Origin: Candidatus Saccharimonadota bacterium
GTDB taxonomy: Bacteria > Patescibacteriota > Saccharimonadia > Saccharimonadales > Saccharimonadaceae
Reading direction: 5' to 3'
Assembly: GCA_905372275.1 (NCBI GenBank)
Contig: CAJPON010000010.1
Location: forward strand, 1-34,797
DNA length: 34,797 bases
Position 1 is the stretch's first letter. Each line of letters begins with the position of its first letter. Of this stretch, positions 28,383 through 34,797 are shown one piece after another. The position numbers were made by a program, and so were the translations under genes. The notes under the pieces were generated by a model. That model searched no databases. It was not told where the DNA came from and saw only the letters and a program-made list of their open reading frames with translations.

Positions 28383-29351
28383 TTATCCAAACATCACTAG
28401 TTGCGCCGCCAAGGCTTCGCGCGTAATTTCATCCGCTCGTTTGCCGATGAGCACGATTTTTGCCGCCTCCTCAGGCTTGGCATTAGTTAGCTGAATCTGC
28501 TGCTCGGTCGCCTCCACATGCTGGCGCGCACCGTTGTCACTAATAAAGCAACCCTTCAGCCGCCGTAGGCCATACGCCCTGAACAACTCCGGCCACATGT
28601 TTTCTAACGCCGACGCCGCGATATTCATGCCCGAAACATCCAGTACCGCGTACGTCGGATTATCCGGCACCGCCAGCTCGCCATCATACGTATCAAAAAA
28701 CGCAAGCAGCCCCGACGGCGTGATAATTTTACTGAGGTCAAACCGACCGTGCGGCGCACTGAGCACCTTGGTGTAGGACAGAGCGCGCCGTTTTATGTCG
28801 TATTCAGCTCGCTCGCTATCGTTCAATAAATCCTCCTTGGTCACCAAAATCACGTCTGCCGCTTGTAGTTCAACTTCGTGCGCCGGCTCAATCCCGCGCA
28901 AAATCTCGTGCGCATCAATCACGTAAAAACTCTGCATCAACTCATACTTATTGAAGATTTGTGCATTAATGAGTTTTTCTACCAAATTCATCGTTCGCGC
29001 CACGCCCGTCGCCTCGATAAACACTGGCGCCGGGGAATTGCGACAAAAGTCCAGCAACATCCGCGTCAGCGCGTGTTTGGACGAGCAGCAGACACAATCG
29101 CCAGCCAACGTCGTTACCATCTCCGCCAATCCCTCCAGCCGATAGCCGTCGACATTTTCATTGGCATACTCATTTTCAATCACCCGCGCACCCTTATAGT
29201 CACTTTGTTGCAATAAGAATTCCAACACGCTGGTCTTGCCGGAACCCAGCGAGCCGTTCACTAGATACAGCGGCACCTTGTCAACAACCGCCCGCGCCTC
29301 ATCAAACGCCGCATTAACACTAAATTCCAAATCATCATCGCGTTTCGCCAT
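28383..29351 (-). CDS. COG0523 (CobW/ZNG1-like) GTPase, 322 aa
   Basis: Walker A GSLGSGKT is at 33-40, the metal-binding CxCC motif CVCC at 86-89, and FIEATGVAR (switch/Walker B region) and VTKEDLL (the NKxD equivalent) follow. A C-terminal domain covers about 215-322. COG0523 proteins are GTP-driven metal chaperones, best known for zinc. The first 24 residues are an acidic, helical extension. ATG 29351 is chosen over the longer frame to 29378 because TATAAT lies six bases upstream. A second paralogue lies at 33558-34469. Confidence 0.92.
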   Translation of the reverse strand: MAKRDDDLEFSVNAAFDEARAVVDKVPLYLVNGSLGSGKTSVLEFLLQQSDYKGARVIENEYANENVDGYRLEGLAEMVTTLAGDCVCCSSKHALTRMLLDFCRNSPAPVFIEATGVARTMNLVEKLINAQIFNKYELMQSFYVIDAHEILRGIEPAHEVELQAADVILVTKEDLLNDSERAEYDIKRRALSYTKVLSAPHGRFDLSKIITPSGLLAFFDTYDGELAVPDNPTYAVLDVSGMNIAASALENMWPELFRAYGLRRLKGCFISDNGARQHVEATEQQIQLTNAKPEEAAKIVLIGKRADEITREALAAQLVMFG

Positions 29352-29357
29352 ACATCT

Positions 29358-29363
29358 ATTATA
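29358..29363 (-). promoter_or_regulatory. -10 box (TATAAT) of the first COG0523 gene
   Basis: The minus-strand TATAAT lies six bases before ATG 29351. The divergent pth -10 is only 20 bases away, so both genes start leaderless from one 45-bp region. Confidence 0.65.
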
Positions 29364-29380
29364 CGTCATCCTGGCCAAGG

Positions 29381-29389
29381 TGATATACT
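29381..29389 (+). promoter_or_regulatory. Extended -10 (TGaTATACT) of pth
   Basis: TG 29381-29382 and TATACT 29384-29389 end six bases before ATG 29396; no Shine-Dalgarno. Confidence 0.6.
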
Positions 29390-29395
29390 AAGGCT

Positions 29396-30001
29396 ATGAA
29401 AGTAATTCTAGCCCTTGGCAATCCTGGCGAAAAGTACGTTCACACGCGGCATAATGCTGGCTTTTTAGTAATCGACCAGTTGGCAGCGGAGCAGGGTGCA
29501 CAATTTAGCAATAAGCCCAAATTTTTTGCGGATATTGCCGAATTAAATAGTTTTACGGTCGATTCAGCCGCTAGCACAAACTCACACACCATCGTCCCAC
29601 GGGAAAAAATTCTCCTCGTCAAACCAACGACATACTATAACGAGGTTGGCATTGCCGCGCGAGCGCTCATGGATTTTTATAAACTGACACTGGATGATTT
29701 ACTAATTATTCACGATGACACTGACCTTGATTTTGGTAAAATCCGCGTCCGTAGAGGCGGCCGCGACGCTGGCAGCAACGGCTTAAAATCGCTACATACT
29801 CATATCGGCGCTGATTTCTGGCATATTCGTATCGGTACCGACAACTTACTGCGGCGGCAAATCGGCGATGTTGATTTCGTCCTCAGCAAATTTAACGCCG
29901 ACGAGCAAAAAATCCTCCGCGATTGGACAATTCCCGAATCTATCAAGCTGATCGGCACATTTCTTGATGATACTATCGAACCGCTCAGCGTCAAGCTCTA
30001 G
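29396..30001 (+). CDS. pth: Peptidyl-tRNA hydrolase, 201 aa
   Basis: The N-terminus MKVILALGNPGEKYVHTRHN carries the catalytic His (in TRHNAGF) and the substrate-binding Asn. Further conserved parts are LLVKPTTYYNEVG, LLIIHDDTDLDFGKIRVR and RGGRDAGSNGLKSL, where most Pth have GGxxGHNGL. It releases tRNA from prematurely dropped peptidyl-tRNA. The length is slightly above the usual 185-195 because of a Ser/Thr-rich insertion near residues 55-70 (VDSAASTNSHTI). Confidence 0.95.
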   Translation: MKVILALGNPGEKYVHTRHNAGFLVIDQLAAEQGAQFSNKPKFFADIAELNSFTVDSAASTNSHTIVPREKILLVKPTTYYNEVGIAARALMDFYKLTLDDLLIIHDDTDLDFGKIRVRRGGRDAGSNGLKSLHTHIGADFWHIRIGTDNLLRRQIGDVDFVLSKFNADEQKILRDWTIPESIKLIGTFLDDTIEPLSVKL

Positions 30002-30044
30002 CCCCCGACACATCACTACACCATTGCGCCTGCGAAATCAAAAA

Positions 30045-30073
30045 TGCTTATTGCAACAATGTCGCAATAAGCA
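30045..30073. terminator. Palindrome between convergent genes (copy 2 of a repeated element)
   Basis: TGCTTATTGC (30045-30054) and GCAATAAGCA (30064-30073) form a perfect 10-bp stem around a 9-nt AACAATGTC loop. It separates pth from the convergent DUF475 gene. The stem and loop match the element at 19498-19523. Confidence 0.65.
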
Positions 30074-30110
30074 AGCAATGCTGCCCGAAACAAAAAGTCA
30101 CAAATATCAA

Positions 30111-31232
30111 TTACTGCCGCTTCCGCGGCACAATTTTCGCCGCGCCGTGCTTCAGCCGCCGCTCAGCGCTATGTAATTTCGCCGCAGCTGCTTCTTGCAG
30201 ATTAATCGCTCGCGCCTCCAGCATACTGCTGCCAACCGCCAAGCTTACAAACAATAGCCCCAAGCCGCCCGTCGCCCATTCCGGCAGCTCCAGATGAAAC
30301 AGCTTGGCAATCATCATCACACCCAGCGCCATGATCGCCCAGTGCGCGCCATTTTCCAGATATTTATACTTGCTGAGCATGCCCGTCCGCAGCAAATACA
30401 CCGTCAGCGACCGCACCCAAATCGCCCCAGCGCCCAAACCCGCCACGATCAGCAGCACGCTACTGGTGATAGCAAATGCGCCGATGACGCCGTCGAAGCT
30501 GAAACTAGCGTCCAGCACCTCCAGGTAGAGCAGGCTGGCAAACGCCGCCCAGCCGGTCTTGACCTTGACCGACTTAGCATCATCCTCGTGAAATAATGAG
30601 CCGAACAATTCCAGCCCGATATGCAGTATAATTCCCAGTACCGACGAGATCAGCACCAGCGCCCGATGCGGCGGCTCAACCGTGAAATACAGCACCGCCG
30701 CCACGCTGAGCATCAAACACACCTTGAAATTCTCGAACCGCCCAGCCTTGGCCAGCCACGGCTCGACATGCCGCATCCAGTGCACGCGCTTGTTATAATC
30801 AATGAAATAACTGAGGCCAATCATAATCAGAAACGCGCCGCCAAAGGCATCAATCATCGGCGAGGCTTCGTGCAAAATATGGCCGTATTCCGCCGGCTTA
30901 TTCAGCGCCAGATCAACCACTTCCATAAAGCCATGGCCGCTCGCCACCATCACGATAATAATCGGCAGCACGAACCGCACCACAAACACCGCTACGAAAA
31001 TACCGACCGTCAAGAAAACTTTCTGCCAAACCTGGCTCATGCCGGCCAGCACCTTGCTATTAATCACCGCGTTGTCAAAGCTAAAGGTAACCTCCAGCAC
31101 TACCAAAATCGCAAACAACCACAAACCGCTCGCACCCAAATGACCAAAAATCAGCCCGCCCAACGCCAGCGTCAACAGCGCCGAAAACCAAAAAATCCGA
31201 AATGGGTGGTGCGAATGCCAGAGATGTTTCAT
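30111..31232 (-). CDS. DUF475/TerC-like integral membrane protein, 373 aa
   Basis: About nine membrane segments. The repeated acidic motif of the TerC-like superfamily is visible twice: VTFSFDNAVINSKV near residue 48 and DASFSFDGVIGAFAI in the second half. DUF475 proteins belong with TerC/Alx-type membrane proteins linked to metal (often manganese) handling. The C-terminal 40 residues are basic and cytoplasmic (RRLKHGAAKIVPRKRQ). Its leaderless promoter is divergent from the COG0701 permease, placing it next to a metal-related cluster; a metal role is inferred. Confidence 0.85.
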   Translation of the reverse strand: MKHLWHSHHPFRIFWFSALLTLALGGLIFGHLGASGLWLFAILVVLEVTFSFDNAVINSKVLAGMSQVWQKVFLTVGIFVAVFVVRFVLPIIIVMVASGHGFMEVVDLALNKPAEYGHILHEASPMIDAFGGAFLIMIGLSYFIDYNKRVHWMRHVEPWLAKAGRFENFKVCLMLSVAAVLYFTVEPPHRALVLISSVLGIILHIGLELFGSLFHEDDAKSVKVKTGWAAFASLLYLEVLDASFSFDGVIGAFAITSSVLLIVAGLGAGAIWVRSLTVYLLRTGMLSKYKYLENGAHWAIMALGVMMIAKLFHLELPEWATGGLGLLFVSLAVGSSMLEARAINLQEAAAAKLHSAERRLKHGAAKIVPRKRQ

Positions 31233-31240
31233 AATGATTT

Positions 31241-31246
31241 AGTATA
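31241..31246 (-). promoter_or_regulatory. -10 box (TATACT) of the DUF475 gene
   Basis: Minus-strand TATACT lies eight bases before ATG 31232, with no Shine-Dalgarno. Confidence 0.55.
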
Positions 31247-31258
31247 GCACAAGCTTAC

Positions 31259-31267
31259 TGCTATAAT
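31259..31267 (+). promoter_or_regulatory. Extended -10 (TGcTATAAT) of the permease operon
   Basis: TG 31259-31260 and TATAAT 31262-31267 end eight bases before ATG 31276; a leaderless start. Confidence 0.65.
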
Positions 31268-31275
31268 TTATAAGT

Positions 31276-32325
31276 ATGGCAAAAAAACGTGTCAAAAGCT
31301 TCGACATAAATAAGCTAATTAACACAGCCAAGATACTTACCGGCTGGATAATTGCGCCAGTATTGATTGTCGTAATATACTTATACAGCCCCCAGCTTGG
31401 ACTATGGCTAATCAGCGACAAATCAGACATTTGGTTCAACGAAACTGCAACAATGTTGCAAGACTTCCTAACCATCACGCTAAGCATAGTCATTGAAGCT
31501 TTACCTTTTGTTATCCTCGGAATTATCATTTCATCTTTGATTCGCCGCTTTTTGCCGCCAGCCAAACTCACTAAAATTTTACCGCGTAACCCATTTTGGC
31601 GCCGATTTACATTATCGCTAGCCGGACTAGCACTACCAGTCTGCGAATGCGGCAACGTACCGGTCGCTCGCAGCTTACTAGCTCGCGGATTAAAACCCGC
31701 CGACGTCGTCAGTTTTCTATTCGCCGCGCCGATTCTCAATCCTATCACCATTATTGCAACAATGACCGCTTTCAGTTTTCAGCCATACATGATTTGGTGG
31801 CGAATTATTTTTGCATTGATAATCGTCCAACTGACCGCCTTGATCGTCAGCTTCATGGACGAAAATAAAATCGTTCGCCCAGCTTTCAAAGAGTATTGCC
31901 GCGCGCACGAGCACAGCTCTAAGTTCAAGGAGATGCTTGGATCCTCGCGCGACGAATTCTGGCAACTATTAACCATGCTAAGTATCGGCGCTATCATCGC
32001 TGCCGCTACTCAAGTTTTCATACCACACGCCATCATTAACACTGTCGGTAACGACATCATCTTATCAGTTATCGCCATGATTGGCTTGAGTTTCGTGGTC
32101 TCGATCTGTTCCAGCATCGATGCCTTTTTTGCGTTAGCCTATGCCCGCAGTTTCACAGCAGGCTCGATTCTATCATTTCTATTAGCTGGTCCGATGATCG
32201 ATATCAAGCTAATCGTATTGATGCGAACCACTTTCCGTTGGCGATTTATCGCTGTGGTGATGTTAATAATTTTCGCATTGTCGTTCGCGACAGGCATAGG
32301 AGTAAACTTGCTTTATGCGGGCTAA
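31276..32325 (+). CDS. COG0701/ArsP-like permease, 349 aa
   Basis: About eight membrane segments in two halves. The family's cysteine motif is clear: PVCECGNVPVARSLLARG (Cys123 and Cys125), followed by FLFAAPILNPITI; the second half has SICSSIDAFFALAYA and LLAGPMIDIK. Members of this family are permeases for arsenicals or metal-related substrates. Pairing with a DUF1980/TIGR03943 protein is a known arrangement (as in the Bacillus YcgR-YcgQ pair). The downstream gene overlaps its end by 11 bases, so they are co-translated. Confidence 0.9.
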   Translation: MAKKRVKSFDINKLINTAKILTGWIIAPVLIVVIYLYSPQLGLWLISDKSDIWFNETATMLQDFLTITLSIVIEALPFVILGIIISSLIRRFLPPAKLTKILPRNPFWRRFTLSLAGLALPVCECGNVPVARSLLARGLKPADVVSFLFAAPILNPITIIATMTAFSFQPYMIWWRIIFALIIVQLTALIVSFMDENKIVRPAFKEYCRAHEHSSKFKEMLGSSRDEFWQLLTMLSIGAIIAAATQVFIPHAIINTVGNDIILSVIAMIGLSFVVSICSSIDAFFALAYARSFTAGSILSFLLAGPMIDIKLIVLMRTTFRWRFIAVVMLIIFALSFATGIGVNLLYAG

Positions 32326-33049
32326 TCTGGCGAAATCATTGGGCGGAATTGCTGCCTGCGGATACGTTTTGCTGCTAGCTTGCCGCGGTCAGCTCGGTTT
32401 TTACATTCATCCGCGCTACCATCTTTTTGCTGCCATTTTGAGCACGATAGGTATCGTTTTCTTGGTTATTGATATAGTGTTGCAATTAAAGAGCGGCGCA
32501 TTAACTGCACACCACCGTTTCGAATTCCGCCATATCAAGTTCGCCTCGTGTCTATCTGTCCTAATTTTACTAGCGGGCTATCTGCTGCCGCCAAAACCGT
32601 TATCACCGAGCAGCGTCACTCAAAGAGAAAATTCTATCACCACCAGCCAAACAAACTATTGCAATATTCCTAAACCTAAAGAAAGCGAGACGAATGTATC
32701 GATCAACCGCTGGCGATCTGCTTTCAACTCCTGCCAAAAACTATCGTATTTTGACAATACTAGCATAACGATAACTGGTTTCGTCTCGAGCGGCACACTA
32801 CAAAACTATGGCTACGATTATTTCGAACTGGCACGCTACGTTATCAGTTGCTGCGCCGCCGATAGCATACCTATGAAAATCTTAGTAGAAAAAACTCCTG
32901 CGAATAGCTACCGCGATGGCACTTGGTTAACCGTCAAAGGGAAGTTGATGCAAAAAATAATTAACGGCAAAGCTGAATACGTCATCACCGAGTCTACCGC
33001 TACCGCGATACCGCAACCAGAAGACCCTTACGAATTATTTGGTTTATAA
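32315..33049 (+). CDS. DUF1980/TIGR03943-family partner of the permease, 244 aa
   Basis: Three N-terminal hydrophobic segments (about 8-24, 34-56 and 70-88) carry the membrane part with HPRYHLFAAIL. An outer domain follows (about 140-244) containing ARYVISCCAADSIPMKILVE, the characteristic CCxAD motif, TWLTVKGKL and a final EDPYELF. These are family hallmarks. It is thought to act with the COG0701 permease. Its last 22 bases overlap the 3' end of the gene on the opposite strand. Confidence 0.88.
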   Translation: MRANLAKSLGGIAACGYVLLLACRGQLGFYIHPRYHLFAAILSTIGIVFLVIDIVLQLKSGALTAHHRFEFRHIKFASCLSVLILLAGYLLPPKPLSPSSVTQRENSITTSQTNYCNIPKPKESETNVSINRWRSAFNSCQKLSYFDNTSITITGFVSSGTLQNYGYDYFELARYVISCCAADSIPMKILVEKTPANSYRDGTWLTVKGKLMQKIINGKAEYVITESTATAIPQPEDPYELFGL

Positions 33050-33573
33050 TCTTGCCACTTTTTAATCGCGCCATCTTCCTGGTAATGTTCATGCGCGTGC
33101 CAGTTAGATAAGAAGTTTTTATCGCGCTCAATTTCACTTAGTAGCGGAAAAATCTCACTGAGCAGCATTTCGTCGGGATACTGTTCGCTGTCCATCAGAG
33201 GACGTTGCCCGTTACTGCACAAATGTGCATTAAGAAATATAAAGCGCTTAGTGCAAATATAGCCGGGCTTTGAACAGTGCAAGCGAAAATCGTGTATGGT
33301 TTGAATCGGTTGCGCCTCATCCTGATAGGCCTCAAACTTGTACATCACCCAAACTAGTGGCGTATCAAACGTCATGTCATCAGATAGTTGCTGCTGACTA
33401 TGTCGTAAGTCGTCTAGCTCTATCCGTATCTGCTCAACATCGCTATTCTTCAATTTCGCCAATGCCAAACGGCGCTCCGCAGTAGCAATCTTTGCTGTCA
33501 AAGTCTTATACTCATCATACATATCAAGCAGTCTGTCAACCGCCGCTCGCGCGCTATTTACACCTTCCACCAT
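33028..33573 (-). CDS. Coiled-coil protein with C-terminal His-rich end, 181 aa, unknown
   Basis: I do not recognise the family. Residues about 5-68 are a heptad-rich helix (YKTLTAKIATAERRLALAKL and on) likely to form a coiled coil. The C-terminal half has three cysteines (LHCSKPGYICTKRF, HLCSNG) and a His-rich SNWHAHEHYQEDGAI, both fitting metal binding. AAGGAG lies at a good distance before ATG 33573, inside the end of the COG0523 gene, which it overlaps by 16 bases; the two are co-translated. A role as partner of that GTPase is an inference from position. Confidence 0.75.
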   Translation of the reverse strand: MVEGVNSARAAVDRLLDMYDEYKTLTAKIATAERRLALAKLKNSDVEQIRIELDDLRHSQQQLSDDMTFDTPLVWVMYKFEAYQDEAQPIQTIHDFRLHCSKPGYICTKRFIFLNAHLCSNGQRPLMDSEQYPDEMLLSEIFPLLSEIERDKNFLSNWHAHEHYQEDGAIKKWQDYKPNNS

Positions 33574-34469
33574 CCCGACTCCTTCATAATTACTGCGCGC
33601 GTAATCTCACGCGCCCGCTCGCCAATGACAACAAGTTTTAATGGCTCATCAGTAGTACCACGCGTGACCCGAATTTGCTGCGGCGTTGCCTCGATGTGAA
33701 GTATCTCGTCACCATCAGCAACCGCGCCTTTCATGCGCCGCAAAGCATATTTATCTCGCAAACTGACCCAGATCTTCTCGATCTTCCCAGCGCTAATAGC
33801 CAGACCAGCCACATCAACCACACTATAACTTAAGGTATTCTCAGCCGCGTTTTCCGCAGGCTCGTGCAGCAGTAAATAGTCCAAAGTCTGCGACTTGTCA
33901 TCAAGCTGGGCCAGATCAAACTTGCCGTGATCCATATTCACAACGTTGGTTAATCCTTGTTGCAACAATGTTTCAATTAGCTGCTGGCGATCATTTTCAG
34001 CCAGCAAATCCAGTTTACTGATTAGTACCGTATCCGCTGCCTGAGCTTCCGCCAGCAACGTCTCAGCCAAACCATCAACTCTAGCTTCAGCTCCATCCAC
34101 AACATACAACGATTGCTTCAAATCATACTGCTCAAAGATATCACCAGCCAGCAATTTTTCGACCACCCGCAGGGTATTAGCGACGCCAGTCGATTCAATA
34201 ATCACTGGCGCTCGTCCGCTTATTGCAAAATCGTGCAAAATGTCAATCAGCTCTTCGCCGCTACTGCAGCAGATACACTCGCCAGTAATTGTCGCCACTT
34301 CATCGACGCGTTGCGCCAATGTGCAACTGTCAATACTTTCCGACGCAAACTCATTCTCAATCACTCGCGCGCCAGTAAATTCTGGCTGCTGTACTAAAAA
34401 ATCCACTAGCGTCGTTTTACCAGCACCCAACGCACCGTTCACCAGATATAATGCAATCTTATCATTCAT
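33558..34469 (-). CDS. COG0523 (CobW/ZNG1-like) GTPase, second copy, 303 aa
   Basis: Walker A GALGAGKTT starts at residue 12, and the CxCC metal motif is CICC at 65-68. IIESTGVAN and ISKLDLL (NKxD equivalent) follow, then a C-terminal domain with RRMKGAVADG and IEATPQQIRV. It lacks the acidic N-terminal extension of the first paralogue at 28383-29351. It follows the nicotianamine-synthase-like gene by two bases, with AAAGG overlapping that gene's end, so the order is synthase, GTPase, coiled-coil protein in one operon. Probable metal chaperone acting on the ligand or metal delivered by that operon. Confidence 0.93.
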   Translation of the reverse strand: MNDKIALYLVNGALGAGKTTLVDFLVQQPEFTGARVIENEFASESIDSCTLAQRVDEVATITGECICCSSGEELIDILHDFAISGRAPVIIESTGVANTLRVVEKLLAGDIFEQYDLKQSLYVVDGAEARVDGLAETLLAEAQAADTVLISKLDLLAENDRQQLIETLLQQGLTNVVNMDHGKFDLAQLDDKSQTLDYLLLHEPAENAAENTLSYSVVDVAGLAISAGKIEKIWVSLRDKYALRRMKGAVADGDEILHIEATPQQIRVTRGTTDEPLKLVVIGERAREITRAVIMKESGWWKV

Positions 34470-34471
34470 AA

Positions 34472-34797
34472 TTAGCCTTTCTTGTACACATATACTGAGT
34501 TAATGATATCGTCGTCAGGATTATACTCGACCAGCAGCTGCACGCGCTGCAAACTATTCGGGTCAAACGCTGGGTATAACAACGTTTTCGCGCCATGGGC
34601 GCCGCGCACAATGATCCGTCCGCCAGGCCGGAGTGCTGGCAAAATATTATCAATAATTTGCTGTTTGGCTTCAACCGAATCGCCCGCCAGCCCAGCCACA
34701 TAAATCACGTCGTAAGCATTATCCGGCAAAGCCACCGCCGCGCCGTCCGCCACCAAACACTCGCCAACTGGCCAAGCAATCGCCCGCGCTAGCTCGC
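34472..34797 (-). CDS. Nicotianamine-synthase-like protein, C-terminal part
   Basis: The frame is open to the window edge (ELARAIAWPVGECLVADGAA...), so the start lies outside. It reads YDVIYVAGLAGDSVEAK, then LRPGGRIIVRGAHGAKTLLYP and VEYNPDDDIINSVYVYKKG. This matches the C-terminal blocks of nicotianamine synthases from memory: a VVFLAALVG-like strand, RSAHGARxFLYP, and YHPTDEVINSV. These enzymes join aminobutyrate units from S-adenosylmethionine to make metal ligands (nicotianamine, or staphylopine precursors via CntL). It is the first visible gene of an operon with a COG0523 GTPase. A generic methyltransferase is less likely given the AHGAK...LYP block. Confidence 0.8.
   Translation of the reverse strand, partial: ELARAIAWPVGECLVADGAAVALPDNAYDVIYVAGLAGDSVEAKQQIIDNILPALRPGGRIIVRGAHGAKTLLYPAFDPNSLQRVQLLVEYNPDDDIINSVYVYKKG

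Noticed and set aside
30621..31247. 208-codon open frame antisense to the DUF475 gene
   Set aside because: Composition is His/Gln/Arg-rich, as expected from the complement of membrane-segment codons; the sense frame has clear family motifs and a promoter.
31447..31455. GCAACAATG also at 31447, 31756 and 33962, like the loop of the two palindromes
   Set aside because: These copies lie inside genes, two as Ala-Thr-Met codons, and lack the flanking stems, so they are probably coincidental.
1..34797. tRNA, rRNA, CRISPR array or insertion sequence
   Set aside because: I saw no tRNA-like cloverleaf, rRNA segment, regularly spaced repeat array or transposase frame anywhere in the window.

Overview
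The window looks like a chromosomal segment of a Patescibacteria/CPR bacterium, most likely a Saccharibacteria (TM7) relative. This is inferred from gene content and style. Genes are tightly packed. Many starts sit 6-11 nt downstream of a TATAAT-like -10 box with no Shine-Dalgarno sequence, so their mRNAs should be leaderless. No amino-acid or sugar-nucleotide biosynthesis genes are visible. Core genes der, pth, htpX and an RsuA/RluB-type pseudouridine synthase are interspersed with surface-polysaccharide and two-component genes. TGA behaves as a stop.

Layout. 1-4.5 kb: small accessory genes (NUDIX hydrolase, two orphan genes, HU-like protein, ASCH protein, double GNAT protein) and a 0.5 kb non-coding stretch that holds a possible structured RNA and a four-half-site operator in front of the HU gene. 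4.5-7.8 kb: a MacB/FtsX-type ABC exporter operon (two permeases and an ATPase) with a PhoB-style 11-bp direct repeat at its promoter. 7.85-8.85 kb: a decayed NUDIX copy, a leaderless 25-codon ORF, an intrinsic terminator and an Asp/Glu racemase gene. 8.9-19.5 kb: a divergent LysM-like secreted protein, then a complete Wzx/Wzy-type surface polysaccharide cluster (chain-length protein, initiating sugar transferase, three glycosyltransferases, polymerase, pyruvyltransferase, flippase) followed by VanZ-like and LytR-CpsA-Psr proteins. 19.5-21.2 kb: alpha/beta hydrolase and HtpX on the minus strand. 21.3-25.7 kb: histidine kinase, a response regulator with a very long Pro/Ala tail and no DNA-binding domain, and the pseudouridine synthase. 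25.7-27.6 kb: a small membrane protein and Der.

27.6-28.4 kb is the most unusual segment: a small phage-like membrane protein gene with its own promoter, a folded 5' leader, a 3' hairpin and a complete type III hammerhead ribozyme (28325-28381). Its promoter resembles that of the orphan gene at 1152-1610.

28.4-34.8 kb: a metal-handling neighbourhood. It holds two COG0523 (CobW/ZNG1-like) GTPases with the CxCC motif, a COG0701 permease overlapping a DUF1980/TIGR03943 partner, and the C-terminal part of a nicotianamine-synthase-like protein that runs off the end. Pth and a DUF475/TerC-like membrane protein lie between. I infer that this set makes or uses a nicotianamine-like metal ligand and handles zinc or another transition metal.
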